From: Pyrinomonadaceae bacterium
GTDB lineage: Bacteria > Acidobacteriota > Blastocatellia > Pyrinomonadales > Pyrinomonadaceae
Assembly: GCA_023717605.1 (NCBI GenBank)
Contig: JAMQPH010000692.1
Location: 1 to 36,520 of the forward strand
Reading direction: 5' to 3'
Length of the DNA stretch: 36,520 bases
Each line of letters begins with the position of its first letter. Within the stretch, counting starts at the first letter, position 1. Below are positions 6,921 to 14,959 of this stretch, piece after piece. The notes below the pieces were generated by a model that was not told the origin of the DNA, made no database searches, and was given only the letters and a program-made list of their open reading frames with translations. Both the position numbers and the translations under genes were made by a program.

Positions 6921-8186
6921 ATGAAAAACCTTGCCGTCGGTGTGTTGTTCCTATTCCTGCCTCTCTCTTTAGAGCAAGTCTTAACTGCGCAAACGCGCAT
7001 GCGTCGCGTCGGTCGGATCCCAGCCGCCGATTCACCTTCGCAGCCGACGTCTGTACAGACGACGCCACCCGGCGCGCCTGGGAGCGGCGGGAGCTCCCAG
7101 TCTTCCACCCCGGGCACGCCGGAAGAGGTTGGTGAAGGTGAAATAGTGAGCGTCAACACAACACTCGTTACGGTGCCCGTCAGTGTCATGGATCGCCATG
7201 GGACATACATCGCCGATCTTAGCAAGGAAGATTTCCGCATTTTTGAGAACGGAGTCGAACAGGAAGTAGCTTACTTCGCCGCCGTCGAGAAACCCTTCAC
7301 CGTCGTGCTGATGCTCGACACCAGCGCTTCAACTTGGTCGAAGCTCGGACAAATCAGAGATGCTGCTATTGCTTTCGTTGAGCAACTCCGCCCAGACGAT
7401 CAGGTGATGGTTGTGTCCTTCGCCAGAGGCTTGACGATAAAGTGTGAAGCGACAATAGACCGGCAGAAAATTCGTAAGGCAATCCGCGGCACGGGGCGGG
7501 GACTCAGCACTCATCTCTACGACGCGATGGACAAGGTGATGGAGATGCACCTCAACCGCATTCAAGGACGCAAAGCCTTGGTCCTCTTTACGGACGGCGT
7601 AGATGCCACCAGCAACGATGCGACATACGAGGGCACCGTCCGCACGGCCGAAGAACTCGACGCGCTCATCTACCCGATCCTGTATGACACTTACGATCGA
7701 CAGAGTGATACTGGCGGCTCGTCCTCCGGTTCGCGTTTGCCTTCGATTTTTGGAAAGATTCCCTTTCCTCTGCCCATTCCGACACAAGGCAGTGGCGGTA
7801 GCAGCGGTGGGGCAGGGTCGAGTCGCGCCGACTATGATCGCGGCGAGCGTTATCTACGCGACCTCGCGTATTTGACGGGCGGGCGACTCTACGAAGCGCG
7901 CAGAGACTTAAGCTATCTGCGAGCCGCCTTCAGTTATATCGCCGAGGAGTTGCGCCGCCAGTACAGTCTTGGCTATTACCCGAATATGAGAGACACAACT
8001 AGCGGACGACGCCAGATAAAAGTGCGCGTTGGTCGTCCCAATCTCGCTGTGCGGGCGCGTGAGAGCTACATTTACAAGCCATCAACAACTGCATCCGGGA
8101 TTAACACAAACACTGCGAAAGAAAATGAGCAGCAGCCAGCCGCTCCGGTGTTGCAAAAGAAACCCTTTGTCGCTGTTCGGCATTGA
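6921..8186 (+). CDS. Secreted VWA-domain protein (acidobacterial VWFA-related type)
   Basis: The protein has 421 residues from ATG 6921 (AAGGAGA at 6904-6910); GTG 6918 is equally possible. A signal peptide (KNLAVGVLFLFLPLSL, cut near LTAQ) leads to a Pro/Ser/Gly-rich linker (33-70). A short beta domain follows (VPVSVMDRHGTYIADLSKED and FRIFENGVEQEVAYF). The VWA domain starts with LMLDTSAST, whose Asp133-Ser135-Ser137 form the MIDAS metal site, followed by LVLFTDGVDATSN. A Gly/Ser-rich insert lies between the VWA strands and the conserved ending AAFSYIAEELRRQYSLGYYP. This architecture is the acidobacterial VWFA-related family, expanded in that phylum. Function is unknown; export and the MIDAS suggest an adhesion or binding role at the cell surface. 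Confidence 0.9.
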   Translation: MKNLAVGVLFLFLPLSLEQVLTAQTRMRRVGRIPAADSPSQPTSVQTTPPGAPGSGGSSQSSTPGTPEEVGEGEIVSVNTTLVTVPVSVMDRHGTYIADLSKEDFRIFENGVEQEVAYFAAVEKPFTVVLMLDTSASTWSKLGQIRDAAIAFVEQLRPDDQVMVVSFARGLTIKCEATIDRQKIRKAIRGTGRGLSTHLYDAMDKVMEMHLNRIQGRKALVLFTDGVDATSNDATYEGTVRTAEELDALIYPILYDTYDRQSDTGGSSSGSRLPSIFGKIPFPLPIPTQGSGGSSGGAGSSRADYDRGERYLRDLAYLTGGRLYEARRDLSYLRAAFSYIAEELRRQYSLGYYPNMRDTTSGRRQIKVRVGRPNLAVRARESYIYKPSTTASGINTNTAKENEQQPAAPVLQKKPFVAVRH

Positions 8187-8241
8187 AGGCAAGAGGCGAG
8201 TTCCCGGAAAAATCGTGAGAAGGCTCCAAGCTGAGTGGTGG

Positions 8242-8259
8242 CATAGACTTTAGTCTGTG
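8242..8259. repeat. Short palindromic hairpin with CTTTAG core
   Basis: A hairpin of eight pairs lies between the VWA and serine hydrolase genes: AGACT pairs with AGTCT around a TT loop, extended outward by C-G, A-T and a T-G wobble. The core word CTTTAG is shared with the hairpin at 32623-32678, which suggests one small repeat family. The rest of the gap 8187-8371 shows nothing I recognise. It could also act as a weak terminator for the VWA gene, though no T-run follows. Confidence 0.4.
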
Positions 8260-8371
8260 AACTTGGTTTCAGAGGCTCTCAACATTAACTAAAATCGACG
8301 ACCCACCGAATTCCTGATCACGACTGGCGTTGAAGGGACCGAAGGTTGAAATCTCCAATGAAGGAGCATGA

Positions 8372-9799
8372 GTGGTAACTAGATCTCCTCACATCTATCG
8401 TTTGGTTTTAGCTATTACCCTGTCGAGCCTGCATGTATTCGCTCAAACCAATGATTCCCCAAAAGTAAGGCTGAGCTTCAAGCTACCGCCGAACTTTGCG
8501 GAGAAGACTGCGAAATACATGCAGGAGCGCGTCCGCGTCACCGGATTCAGCGGTGCCGTTCTTGTGGCTCACGACGGCCGGCCAGTTTTCCGGGAAGGTT
8601 ATGGCTTAGCCAATCACGAACTCAGCGTTACCAACACGCCCAAGACAAGGTTTCGGCTTGGTTCTGTCACCAAACAATTCACGGCGGCAGCCATCCTTCT
8701 GTTGGAGGAGCGCGGCAAACTCAAGGTCGCCGATCCCGTCAACAAGTATCTGTCTGACTGGCCGAAAGCGTGGAACAAAGTCACCATTCACCACCTGCTG
8801 TCTCACACGGGCGGCTTGCCTAGACTAACTACCCAGGTGTTGCTCGATGTCAGCGGACTCAGCAGGGGAACGCCACTTCCGTTCAGATCCATCCGCGACC
8901 TGTACAAGCCAGGCGAGGAACTTCAGCAACTCGACTTCAAATCTGGCGAGAAGTTCGCATACAACAACCAAGGCTACATAGTTCTGGGTCTGTTGATCGA
9001 GAAGGTCTCGGGAAAGCCTTACTGCGAGTTTATGCGTGAGCAGATCTTTCGTCCGTCGGGTATGACCGACACCGATTGCGAAGAGCCCCGCGTGGTCCTG
9101 AAGCAGCGAGCGAGCGGCTACACTGGTGTCGACGGAACTATCGCTAATGCCGGCTACATAGATATGCGCTTCCCTGGCGGTGCAGGGGCGATACTCTCCA
9201 CAGTGGACGATCTTCTTCTTTGGGATCGAGTACTGGCGTCGGACCGACTGCTGTCTGCCGGAGCAAGGGACAAACTTTTTACGATCGTTAAGAGCGACTA
9301 TGCCTACGGCTGGTGGGTTCAAACTAAGTTCAAGCGCAAGGTCGAGTGGCACCGCGGCACCGTTTCCGGTTTTATGGCAATGATCGCCCGCTATCCTGAA
9401 GAGAAACTCTTCATTGCCGTCCTGAGCAATTTTGAGCGCACCCAGGTGCGGGCCATCGCAACTGAGTTGGCTGCGATTGCCCTGGGTGAGGAGTACGAAC
9501 TTCCTCGTGAGCATAAGGAAATCAAGATAGAGCCGGAAACTTATGATGCGTACGTCGGCAAGTACAGCAAGGATGGGAAGCCTGACGATTCGTTCGCCCT
9601 GGTACGTGATGGCAGCAAACTGATGATGCAGATTCCTCCGGGCCAGACGGTGTTCGAGATTTTTCCCGAGTCGCCGGTAGAGTTCTTCAGCAAGGGGACC
9701 GAGTATTATCTTACTTTCGCCAAGAACGACGAAGGTAAAGTGACACACGTCTTGATACGTAATGAAGGCGAAGAATCCAGGTGGATTAAATCGCCGTGA
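8372..9799 (+). CDS. Exported serine hydrolase of the beta-lactamase (class C / esterase) fold
   Basis: GTG 8372 with AAGGAG at 8361-8366 is the start; the product has 475 residues. The signal peptide LVLAITLSSLHVFAQT has a probable cut after AQT (about 26). Active-site motifs of the serine beta-lactamase/DD-peptidase fold are present: Ser98-Val-Thr-Lys101 (SxxK), Tyr197-Asn-Asn199 (YxN), the family landmark HLLSHTGGLP, and WHRGTVSGF in place of the KTG triad. The His-x-Gly third motif is typical of class C-like esterases and peptidases rather than true beta-lactamases. A C-terminal beta-barrel-like extension (about 385-475; YDAYVGKYSKDG) resembles the DUF3471-type tail. It probably hydrolyses a peptide or ester in the periplasm; resistance function should not be assumed. 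Confidence 0.85.
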   Translation: MVTRSPHIYRLVLAITLSSLHVFAQTNDSPKVRLSFKLPPNFAEKTAKYMQERVRVTGFSGAVLVAHDGRPVFREGYGLANHELSVTNTPKTRFRLGSVTKQFTAAAILLLEERGKLKVADPVNKYLSDWPKAWNKVTIHHLLSHTGGLPRLTTQVLLDVSGLSRGTPLPFRSIRDLYKPGEELQQLDFKSGEKFAYNNQGYIVLGLLIEKVSGKPYCEFMREQIFRPSGMTDTDCEEPRVVLKQRASGYTGVDGTIANAGYIDMRFPGGAGAILSTVDDLLLWDRVLASDRLLSAGARDKLFTIVKSDYAYGWWVQTKFKRKVEWHRGTVSGFMAMIARYPEEKLFIAVLSNFERTQVRAIATELAAIALGEEYELPREHKEIKIEPETYDAYVGKYSKDGKPDDSFALVRDGSKLMMQIPPGQTVFEIFPESPVEFFSKGTEYYLTFAKNDEGKVTHVLIRNEGEESRWIKSP

Positions 9800-9865
9800 A
9801 TCGTGGAGTACCTCACCACTTCAAATATTAAAGCTCGTGAAGGTGATCCAGATGCTGTTTGATTA

Positions 9866-10738
9866 ATGAAAAGAAAAACAATAATCAGTTGCGCTCTAGG
9901 AGTCTTCCTTAGCTGCTTTATCGGAATATGGTTTGCCGGAAGTAGTTTGAGCGCACCTGCACATCAGTCGATAGGAAGTCTACCCGCCGACCTATCCGGA
10001 ATGGAGGTCCAATTCTCCAGCGAATCTGGAGCGACGATTCATGGTTGGTTCTTACCCGGAAAGAAGGGCGCAGGGGCAATTGTTCTGATGCATGGCGTCC
10101 GAGCAAATCGCCTGAGCATGTTGGATCGATCGCGCTTTCTGGCTCACGCAGGTTATTCGGTGTTGCTTTTTGATTTCCAAGCTCACGGTGAAAGTACCGG
10201 AGAACGCATTACGTTCGGGTATCTTGAAAGCAGGGATGCTCAGGCAGCGGTTAATTTTCTTCGTTCCAATGCTCACGATGAGAAGATAGGCGTAATCGGT
10301 GTCTCAATGGGCGGCGCATCCGCGTTGCTCGCCTCGCCACCTCTGGATGTAAATGCAATGGTGCTGGAGATGGTCTATCCAACTATCAACCAAGCTATCA
10401 GCAATCGCTTGACCATGAGGCTTGGCGGTTGGGCTAGTACTTTAACGCCATTCCTCGCTTGGCAATTAAAGCCAAGATTGGGGATTGATTCCGAAGTTCT
10501 GCGACCAATAGATCATGTTGGAACGATTAGCGTGCCTAAACTGTTCATCGTTGGCGCAGAAGACCAACATACGACCATCGAAGAATCCCGGCAAATGTTC
10601 AATGCAGCGCGTGAGCCCAAAGAGTTATGGATAGTCGAGGGCGCAAAGCATGTTGATTTATACTGGGCCTCAAAGAGAGACTACGAGCGCCGAGTTTTAG
10701 ATTTCTTCGAGCGATATCTCAAAAGTATTGATCCGTAG
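9866..10738 (+). CDS. Membrane-anchored alpha/beta hydrolase (serine nucleophile)
   Basis: The 290-residue protein starts at ATG 9866; the Shine-Dalgarno sequence is weak. An N-terminal hydrophobic segment (IISCALGVFLSCFIGIWFAG, about 6-25) acts as anchor or signal. The hydrolase core has HGVRANR (oxyanion region, 76-82), DFQAHGEST, and the nucleophile elbow GVIGVSMGGASA with Ser147. A late Asp is seen in VGAEDQHT and the catalytic His in EGAKHVDLYW. This full triad contrasts with the Asp-elbow hydrolase at 4203-5144. The family resembles the YfhR/BEM46 group of peptidase- or lipase-like proteins; the substrate is unknown. It stands alone between the serine hydrolase and the PIN/TRAM gene. 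Confidence 0.8.
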   Translation: MKRKTIISCALGVFLSCFIGIWFAGSSLSAPAHQSIGSLPADLSGMEVQFSSESGATIHGWFLPGKKGAGAIVLMHGVRANRLSMLDRSRFLAHAGYSVLLFDFQAHGESTGERITFGYLESRDAQAAVNFLRSNAHDEKIGVIGVSMGGASALLASPPLDVNAMVLEMVYPTINQAISNRLTMRLGGWASTLTPFLAWQLKPRLGIDSEVLRPIDHVGTISVPKLFIVGAEDQHTTIEESRQMFNAAREPKELWIVEGAKHVDLYWASKRDYERRVLDFFERYLKSIDP

Positions 10739-10826
10739 ACCTCGATGGGAATTCTTTTCATCGCTTGTACGTTCTTCAAATACCTGAAGCAACAGCGCTA
10801 AAACGCCTATTTCCGGAAGGTTTTAG

Positions 10827-11978
10827 GTGACTGGTAGTTCGGGCCGTGGTAAGATTCGCCCTGTCATGCACGCCGATGTCGTTATCATACGACTGGTTTT
10901 TACCGCCATTTTAGTATCTGCTGGTTACGTGCTTCGCCCGATTGCGCGCGACCGGTGGATTTCTGCTGGCGTGGGCGCGCTGATCGCCATCTGCATCATC
11001 CTTTTTGAACTCCGAATCCGCCGTGCAACATTAAAGACTTTGATTGGAGCAGCTGTCGGCTCGATCATGGGGATCATCGGCGCTTTCCTCATTGGATCTT
11101 TGATCAGCAGGCAGGAATCGATGGCTGTGGCTCCCGAAGTCAAGACCTTCCTTACGTTGGCGTTGACCTTCTTCATGGCCTACGTTGGGTTGATGGTAGG
11201 TGCGGCAAAGGGCGATTATCTTGAACTGTCCGCACTGGGCGGCATCCTCACTGACAAGGCTTCTCGTCGTGATCTAAAAATTCTGGACACATCAGTCATC
11301 ATTGACGGTCGCATAGCCGACGTCGCGGAAACAGGTTTTCTGACCGGCTCGTTGATAATCCCGCAGTTCATTCTTCGCGAGCTCCAACAAGTGGCCGATT
11401 CCCCGGACTCCTCGAAGCGACAACGCGGCCGGCGAGGTTTGGATATGCTCAACCGGCTGCAAAACAATAGTTCGCTGGACATTCAGATTGTAGAGACAGA
11501 CTTTCCCTCAGTGCGTGAAGTTGACCTGAAGTTGATTGAACTTGGCAAGCAACTGGACGCCGTGATCGTGACGAACGATTTCAACTTAAACAAAGTCTCG
11601 CAACTGCGTGGCGTCAGCGTGCTCAACATCAACGAGTTGGCGAATGCGTTGAAGCCGGTAGTGCTTCCCGGCGAAGCCATGCGCGTATTTATTTTGAAAG
11701 AGGGTAAGGAATACAACCAGGGTGTGGCCTATCTTGATGACGGCACGATGGTCGTAGTCGACAACGCGCGGAGACTAATCGGAAAGAATGCCGACATTGC
11801 CGTTACCAGTGTGCTCCAGACTACAGCCGGAAAAATGATCTTTGGCCGTCTCTGGGAAGAGGCCGAGAACGGCAATGGTGAGCATCGGACGAACGGGACA
11901 GCGCGCCGCCCTCAGCGTGACTCGCGGGGCACTTCCGCACCAGTGCGCGTTACAGACAGCGAACCGGTATTGGAATAG
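10827..11978 (+). CDS. PIN/TRAM-domain membrane protein (YacL type)
   Basis: GTG 10827 is taken because GGAAGG (10815-10820) sits six bases upstream; ATG 10866 (MHADVVIIRLVF) is an alternative. The 383-residue protein has four hydrophobic segments (about 19-38, 46-60, 72-92, 107-126), then a PIN domain. Acidic metal ligands are visible in LKILDTSVIIDGR (Asp154, Asp160) and TNDFNLNK. A TRAM domain follows (GEAMRVFILKEGKEYNQGVAYL) and a disordered tail. PIN domains are RNases and TRAM binds RNA, so this is a membrane-tethered RNA-acting protein like Bacillus YacL. It leads the isp gene block; in Bacillus yacL also precedes ispD and ispF, so the order is conserved. Confidence 0.88.
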   Translation: MTGSSGRGKIRPVMHADVVIIRLVFTAILVSAGYVLRPIARDRWISAGVGALIAICIILFELRIRRATLKTLIGAAVGSIMGIIGAFLIGSLISRQESMAVAPEVKTFLTLALTFFMAYVGLMVGAAKGDYLELSALGGILTDKASRRDLKILDTSVIIDGRIADVAETGFLTGSLIIPQFILRELQQVADSPDSSKRQRGRRGLDMLNRLQNNSSLDIQIVETDFPSVREVDLKLIELGKQLDAVIVTNDFNLNKVSQLRGVSVLNINELANALKPVVLPGEAMRVFILKEGKEYNQGVAYLDDGTMVVVDNARRLIGKNADIAVTSVLQTTAGKMIFGRLWEEAENGNGEHRTNGTARRPQRDSRGTSAPVRVTDSEPVLE

Positions 11979-11983
11979 ATCAC

Positions 11984-12063
11984 AGTGACAAGTGATAACT
12001 GACAAGTGACAGGAATCGGTTAGGCGTTCTTGTCGCTTGTCACTTGTTACCTGTCACTTTTCT
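11984..12063. repeat. Heptad-word inverted repeat A (PIN/TRAM-ispD junction)
   Basis: The left arm consists of seven-base words AGTGACA, AGTGATA, ACTGACA, AGTGACA (11984-12011). The right arm is made of CTTGTCG, CTTGTCA, CTTGTTA, CCTGTCA, CTTTTCT (12029-12063). Left 11984-12006 pairs with 12036-12058 in 19 of 23 positions. The element begins five bases after the stop of the upstream gene and its last word ends exactly before the ATG of ispD, leaving no Shine-Dalgarno sequence. Transcribed, it would form a long hairpin sequestering the ispD start region. Confidence 0.75.
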
Positions 12064-12756
12064 ATGAATGTTGCAATCATTGCTGCTGCCGGGCAGGGCA
12101 CTCGGATGGGCGGCAACCGGGCCAAGCAGTTTCTGGAACTCGCAGGCACACCGATCGTTTTCCACACGCTCAGATCCTTCGAGCTGTGTGATGCTATTCA
12201 AGAAATCATTCTAGTTTTACCAGCTGAGGACACAGCCGGCTTTCTGGCCATCGCGGAAAAGCACAGGTTGCGGAAGCTTTCGAAGATGGTTCCAGGAGGA
12301 ACTACTTGGGCCGAGTCTGTGCTAAAGGGACTGCTTGCGGTTCGCTCCGCTACGGCTGAAATCATTGCAGTACATGATGGTGTTCGTCCTTTTGTGACCG
12401 CAGACGAAATTACCCGGACCGTCAGGGCCGCGGAGGTGAACGAGGCTGCAATCCTGACCTCACCGGTGACCGATACTATCAAAGAGGTTAGCAATGGGTT
12501 GGTCGCAAGAACACTTCCTCGAGCAGCTTTGCGACGAGCCCTGACACCCCAGTGCTTTCGCTTTGAATTATTGCGAAGGGCCTACGATCAGATTGATGTC
12601 CTGGATCCTGAACTAACCGACGAGAGCTCACTCGTCGAACGACTGGGTGTCAAGGTGATCATCGTGGAAGGAAGTCCGCGGAATATTAAGATCACAGGGC
12701 CAGAAGATTTAGCGCTAGGGGAAGTGTTGATGAGGGAAGTGAGCTTTGAGCTTTGA
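12064..12756 (+). CDS. ispD: 2-C-methyl-D-erythritol 4-phosphate cytidylyltransferase
   Basis: IspD couples CTP to methylerythritol phosphate in the MEP route to isoprenoid precursors. ATG 12064 gives the family's normal N-terminus MNVAIIAAAGQGTRMGG, which holds the nucleotide-binding loop, and 230 residues; the in-frame codon at 12037 lies inside repeat A and is rejected. Other family landmarks are VHDGVRPFV (about residues 105-113), LTSPVTDTIKE and the C-terminal EGSPRNIKITGPEDLALGE. The last codons (SFEL and the stop) are written by heptad repeat B, so the natural C-terminus was probably replaced when that repeat arrived; the core domain ends before it. The gene is followed by ispF, the usual pairing. 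Confidence 0.93.
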   Translation: MNVAIIAAAGQGTRMGGNRAKQFLELAGTPIVFHTLRSFELCDAIQEIILVLPAEDTAGFLAIAEKHRLRKLSKMVPGGTTWAESVLKGLLAVRSATAEIIAVHDGVRPFVTADEITRTVRAAEVNEAAILTSPVTDTIKEVSNGLVARTLPRAALRRALTPQCFRFELLRRAYDQIDVLDPELTDESSLVERLGVKVIIVEGSPRNIKITGPEDLALGEVLMREVSFEL

Positions 12757-12879
12757 GCTTTGTACTTTGTTCCTTGTTCTCTGACCAAAGCGTACCTGCG
12801 GAGGATCAAACAACCAGTCAAGTTCAAAATACAAAGTACAAGGCACAAAGTTCAAAGCTCAAAGCACAAAGTTCAAATC
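12743..12879. repeat. Heptad-word inverted repeat B (ispD-ispF junction)
   Basis: The left arm is a run of seven-base words GCTTTGA, GCTTTGA, GCTTTGT, ACTTTGT, TCCTTGT (12743-12777). The right arm has eight words such as ACAAAGT, ACAAGGC, TCAAAGC (12824-12879). Left 12743-12776 pairs with 12832-12865 in 29 of 34 positions. The left arm overlaps the last codons and TGA of ispD (12754-12756). The right arm ends six bases before the ATG of ispF, again without a Shine-Dalgarno sequence. The unpaired middle (about 12785-12823) has no ORF. Confidence 0.75.
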
Positions 12880-12885
12880 AGTTTC

Positions 12886-13380
12886 ATGTTTCGCATCGGA
12901 ATCGGGAACGACATACACAGGCTGGTGAGTGGGCGGCCGCTTGTGTTGGGTGGTGTGCTGATTCCGGCCGCCCGCGGTGCTGAGGGCCACTCGGATGCCG
13001 ATGCCCTTTCGCACGCCATTGCCGATGCGATTCTGGGTGCGCTTTGCGAAGGTGATCTTGGCGTACACTTTCCCGATCGAGATCCACAGTGGAAGGATGC
13101 GGACAGTCTGCAGCTACTCTCGCGGGTGATGTGGTTGGCCCGCGAGCGCGGTCTGCTTATCGTCAACGTCGACGCCACCGTAATGCTCGAGGAGCCGAAG
13201 CTTAGACCCTACGTGCTTTCAATGCGCGAGAACATTGCCGAAACACTGGGTGTCAAAACTGACTGTGTCAGCGTCAAGGCCAAAACCGGCGAAGGAATAG
13301 GCTCAGTGGGCCAGGGTCTGGCTGTGAAGGCGCAGGCTGTAGTGTTATTGAGCGGCGAGGTCAGAACCGACGAACGGTAG
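12886..13380 (+). CDS. ispF: 2-C-methyl-D-erythritol 2,4-cyclodiphosphate synthase
   Basis: IspF forms the cyclodiphosphate intermediate two steps after IspD in the MEP pathway, as a cytoplasmic trimer with one zinc per active site. ATG 12886 gives the expected N-terminus FRIGIGNDIHRL and 164 residues. Metal ligands are Asp9, His11 (NDIHR) and His43 (ALSHAIADAILGA). GHSDADALSH and GDLGVHFPD are family signatures, and the C-terminal KAKTGEGIGSVGQGLAVKAQ holds the nucleotide-binding part. The usual motif is GxGFDVHRF; here Asn-Asp-Ile replaces Phe-Asp-Val, a conservative variation. Longer in-frame starts from 12760 run through repeat B and are rejected. Confidence 0.94.
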   Translation: MFRIGIGNDIHRLVSGRPLVLGGVLIPAARGAEGHSDADALSHAIADAILGALCEGDLGVHFPDRDPQWKDADSLQLLSRVMWLARERGLLIVNVDATVMLEEPKLRPYVLSMRENIAETLGVKTDCVSVKAKTGEGIGSVGQGLAVKAQAVVLLSGEVRTDER

Positions 13381-13471
13381 AGGCTGCCTGGAAAAAACTC
13401 AGGAATCCTACCCACGGGAGAAATTGTGAAAGAACTGAAAATCGACCCGCCTATGCCACTCAAGGGACAGC

Positions 13472-13585
13472 AATTCGCAGGTCGGGAACGGCGGTTTACT
13501 CCCGCTTGCGTTATGGGCTGAACAGTCTGGGGTTGAGTGTTACTAACGCAGGCGGGAGTAAACCGCCCTTCCCGACCTGCGAATT
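13472..13585. repeat. Long near-perfect hairpin C (ispF-pdp junction)
   Basis: Arms 13472-13513 and 13544-13585 are complementary at 40 of 42 positions around a 30-base spacer. The arms are GC-rich (CGGTTTACTCCCGC within) and are not built from short periodic words, unlike elements A, B, D-H, so this is probably a different repeat family. The nearly intact pairing suggests a recent arrival or selection on the structure. The remainder of the gap 13381-13636 shows nothing else. It could act as a transcription or mRNA-stability barrier between the isp genes and the nucleoside cluster. Confidence 0.85.
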
Positions 13586-13636
13586 TCCGTATGATGAATG
13601 GCCAGGATTTTGCCAGTGATAGTGAGTTGAGAAGCA

Positions 13637-14959
13637 TTGAGACCGCAAGACATCATTCGTAAGAAGCGCGACGGCGAACAACTGTTGCCCGCGGAGATCA
13701 ACTTCTTCATCGACGGGGTCACTCACGGCCTGATCGCCGACTACCAGATTAGCGCGTTGCTCATGGCTATCTACCTGAACGGCATGAATGACGCGGAGCA
13801 GCAGTGCCTGACAGAGGCGATGCTGCAATCGGGCAGCATCCTGGACTTTTCCGGTATTGCCAAACCAAAGGCAGATAAACATTCCACCGGAGGTGTTGGT
13901 GATAAAACTTCGCTGATAATAGCTCCGCTTGTAGCCGCTTGCGGAGTCTGCGTCCCGATGATCTCAGGTCGTGGCCTGGGCCACACTGGCGGGACGCTCG
14001 ATAAACTGGAATCAATTCCTGGATATCGAGTTGACCTTTCGGGGAGCGAGTTTCAAAAAATCCTCGAACAGGTAGGTTACGCGATGGCTGGCCAGACCGC
14101 GGAACTTGCGCCCGCCGATAAGAAGATGTACGCGCTGCGCGATGCGACCGCCACAGTCGAAGCAATTCCGCTGATCGTGGCGTCAATAATTTCCAAGAAG
14201 GGGGCGGCGGGCCTGGATGCCATGATAATAGACGTGAAGGTGGGGTCGGGCGCCTTCATGCGGGATGAAGAGCGTGCGCGGGCGCTGGCCCAGGCGTTGG
14301 TCAAGACGGGCAACTCTTGCGGTATTCGCACCCGGGCACTCTTGACCGATATGAACCAACCACTGGGATGCGCAGTTGGGAATTCCATTGAAGTCAAAGA
14401 GTGCATTGAGATATTGCGTGGCGAGTTCGCGCCAGGTGCTCTGCCAGTGCTCGATCTCTCCCTGGAACTGTCAGCTCACATGCTGGTTCTGGCCCACGTC
14501 GACGATTCACTCGACAAGGCCCGGCAACGTTTGCAGCGGGCCCTCGAATCAGGCGAAGCGCTCGAGCGTCTTCGGCAGAATGTCGCGGCGCAGGGTGGTG
14601 ATCCACGGGTTTGTGATGATCCGGGCGGGGTCCTTCCTTTAGTGAGCGAATCCTTTAAGGTAGAATCTCCGCGCCCTGGTTACATCACAGCTGTTGAGAC
14701 CACCGAAATCGGACATGCGATTGCAGCGCTCGGCGGTGGACGCGTGCGAATCGAAGACAAAATCGACGCGACCGTGGGGTTGATGTCGGAAGTCAAGATT
14801 GGCGATAAGGTGACTGGCGGTCAAACGCTGGGAGTGGTATATGCCCGCAATGAGTCCAGAGCCCAGGAAGCCGTCAGTCGGATTCAGCTGGCGTACCAGG
14901 TTGGTGAAGCATTCAAGGGGGACCTGCCAACGTTAATCAAGGAAGTAGTAAACGAATGA
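13637..14959 (+). CDS. pdp: Pyrimidine-nucleoside (thymidine) phosphorylase
   Basis: The enzyme splits uridine, deoxyuridine or thymidine with phosphate into base and (deoxy)ribose 1-phosphate. TTG 13637 gives the canonical start RPQDIIRKKRDGEQL and 440 residues, the normal length. The phosphate-binding part KHSTGGVGDKTSLIIAPL (about 79-96) and the family signature SGRGLGHTGGTLDKLESIPG (about 113-132) are intact. The C-terminal domain with IGHAIAALGGGRVR is also complete. The ribosome site is weak (GAGAAG). Its stop overlaps the ATG of the BMP lipoprotein by four bases (ATGA), so both are translated together. The choice between pdp and deoA is by resemblance to the Gram-positive type. Confidence 0.93.
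   Translation: MRPQDIIRKKRDGEQLLPAEINFFIDGVTHGLIADYQISALLMAIYLNGMNDAEQQCLTEAMLQSGSILDFSGIAKPKADKHSTGGVGDKTSLIIAPLVAACGVCVPMISGRGLGHTGGTLDKLESIPGYRVDLSGSEFQKILEQVGYAMAGQTAELAPADKKMYALRDATATVEAIPLIVASIISKKGAAGLDAMIIDVKVGSGAFMRDEERARALAQALVKTGNSCGIRTRALLTDMNQPLGCAVGNSIEVKECIEILRGEFAPGALPVLDLSLELSAHMLVLAHVDDSLDKARQRLQRALESGEALERLRQNVAAQGGDPRVCDDPGGVLPLVSESFKVESPRPGYITAVETTEIGHAIAALGGGRVRIEDKIDATVGLMSEVKIGDKVTGGQTLGVVYARNESRAQEAVSRIQLAYQVGEAFKGDLPTLIKEVVNE

Noticed and set aside
8825-9748. 307-codon minus-strand open frame
   Set aside because: It lies fully antisense to the serine hydrolase, whose motifs are all intact; the antisense translation resembles no family.
8372-9799. Call as an antibiotic-resistance beta-lactamase
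   Set aside because: The third motif is His-x-Gly and the length and C-terminal extension fit esterase/peptidase-type members of the fold.
12037-12063. Nine-residue N-terminal extension of IspD
   Set aside because: Encoded by the repeat arm and absent from the family; ATG 12064 gives the canonical N-terminus.
12866-12880. GTTCAAATC resembling a tRNA T-loop
   Set aside because: It is part of the heptad arm of element B; no acceptor, D or anticodon stems are present.
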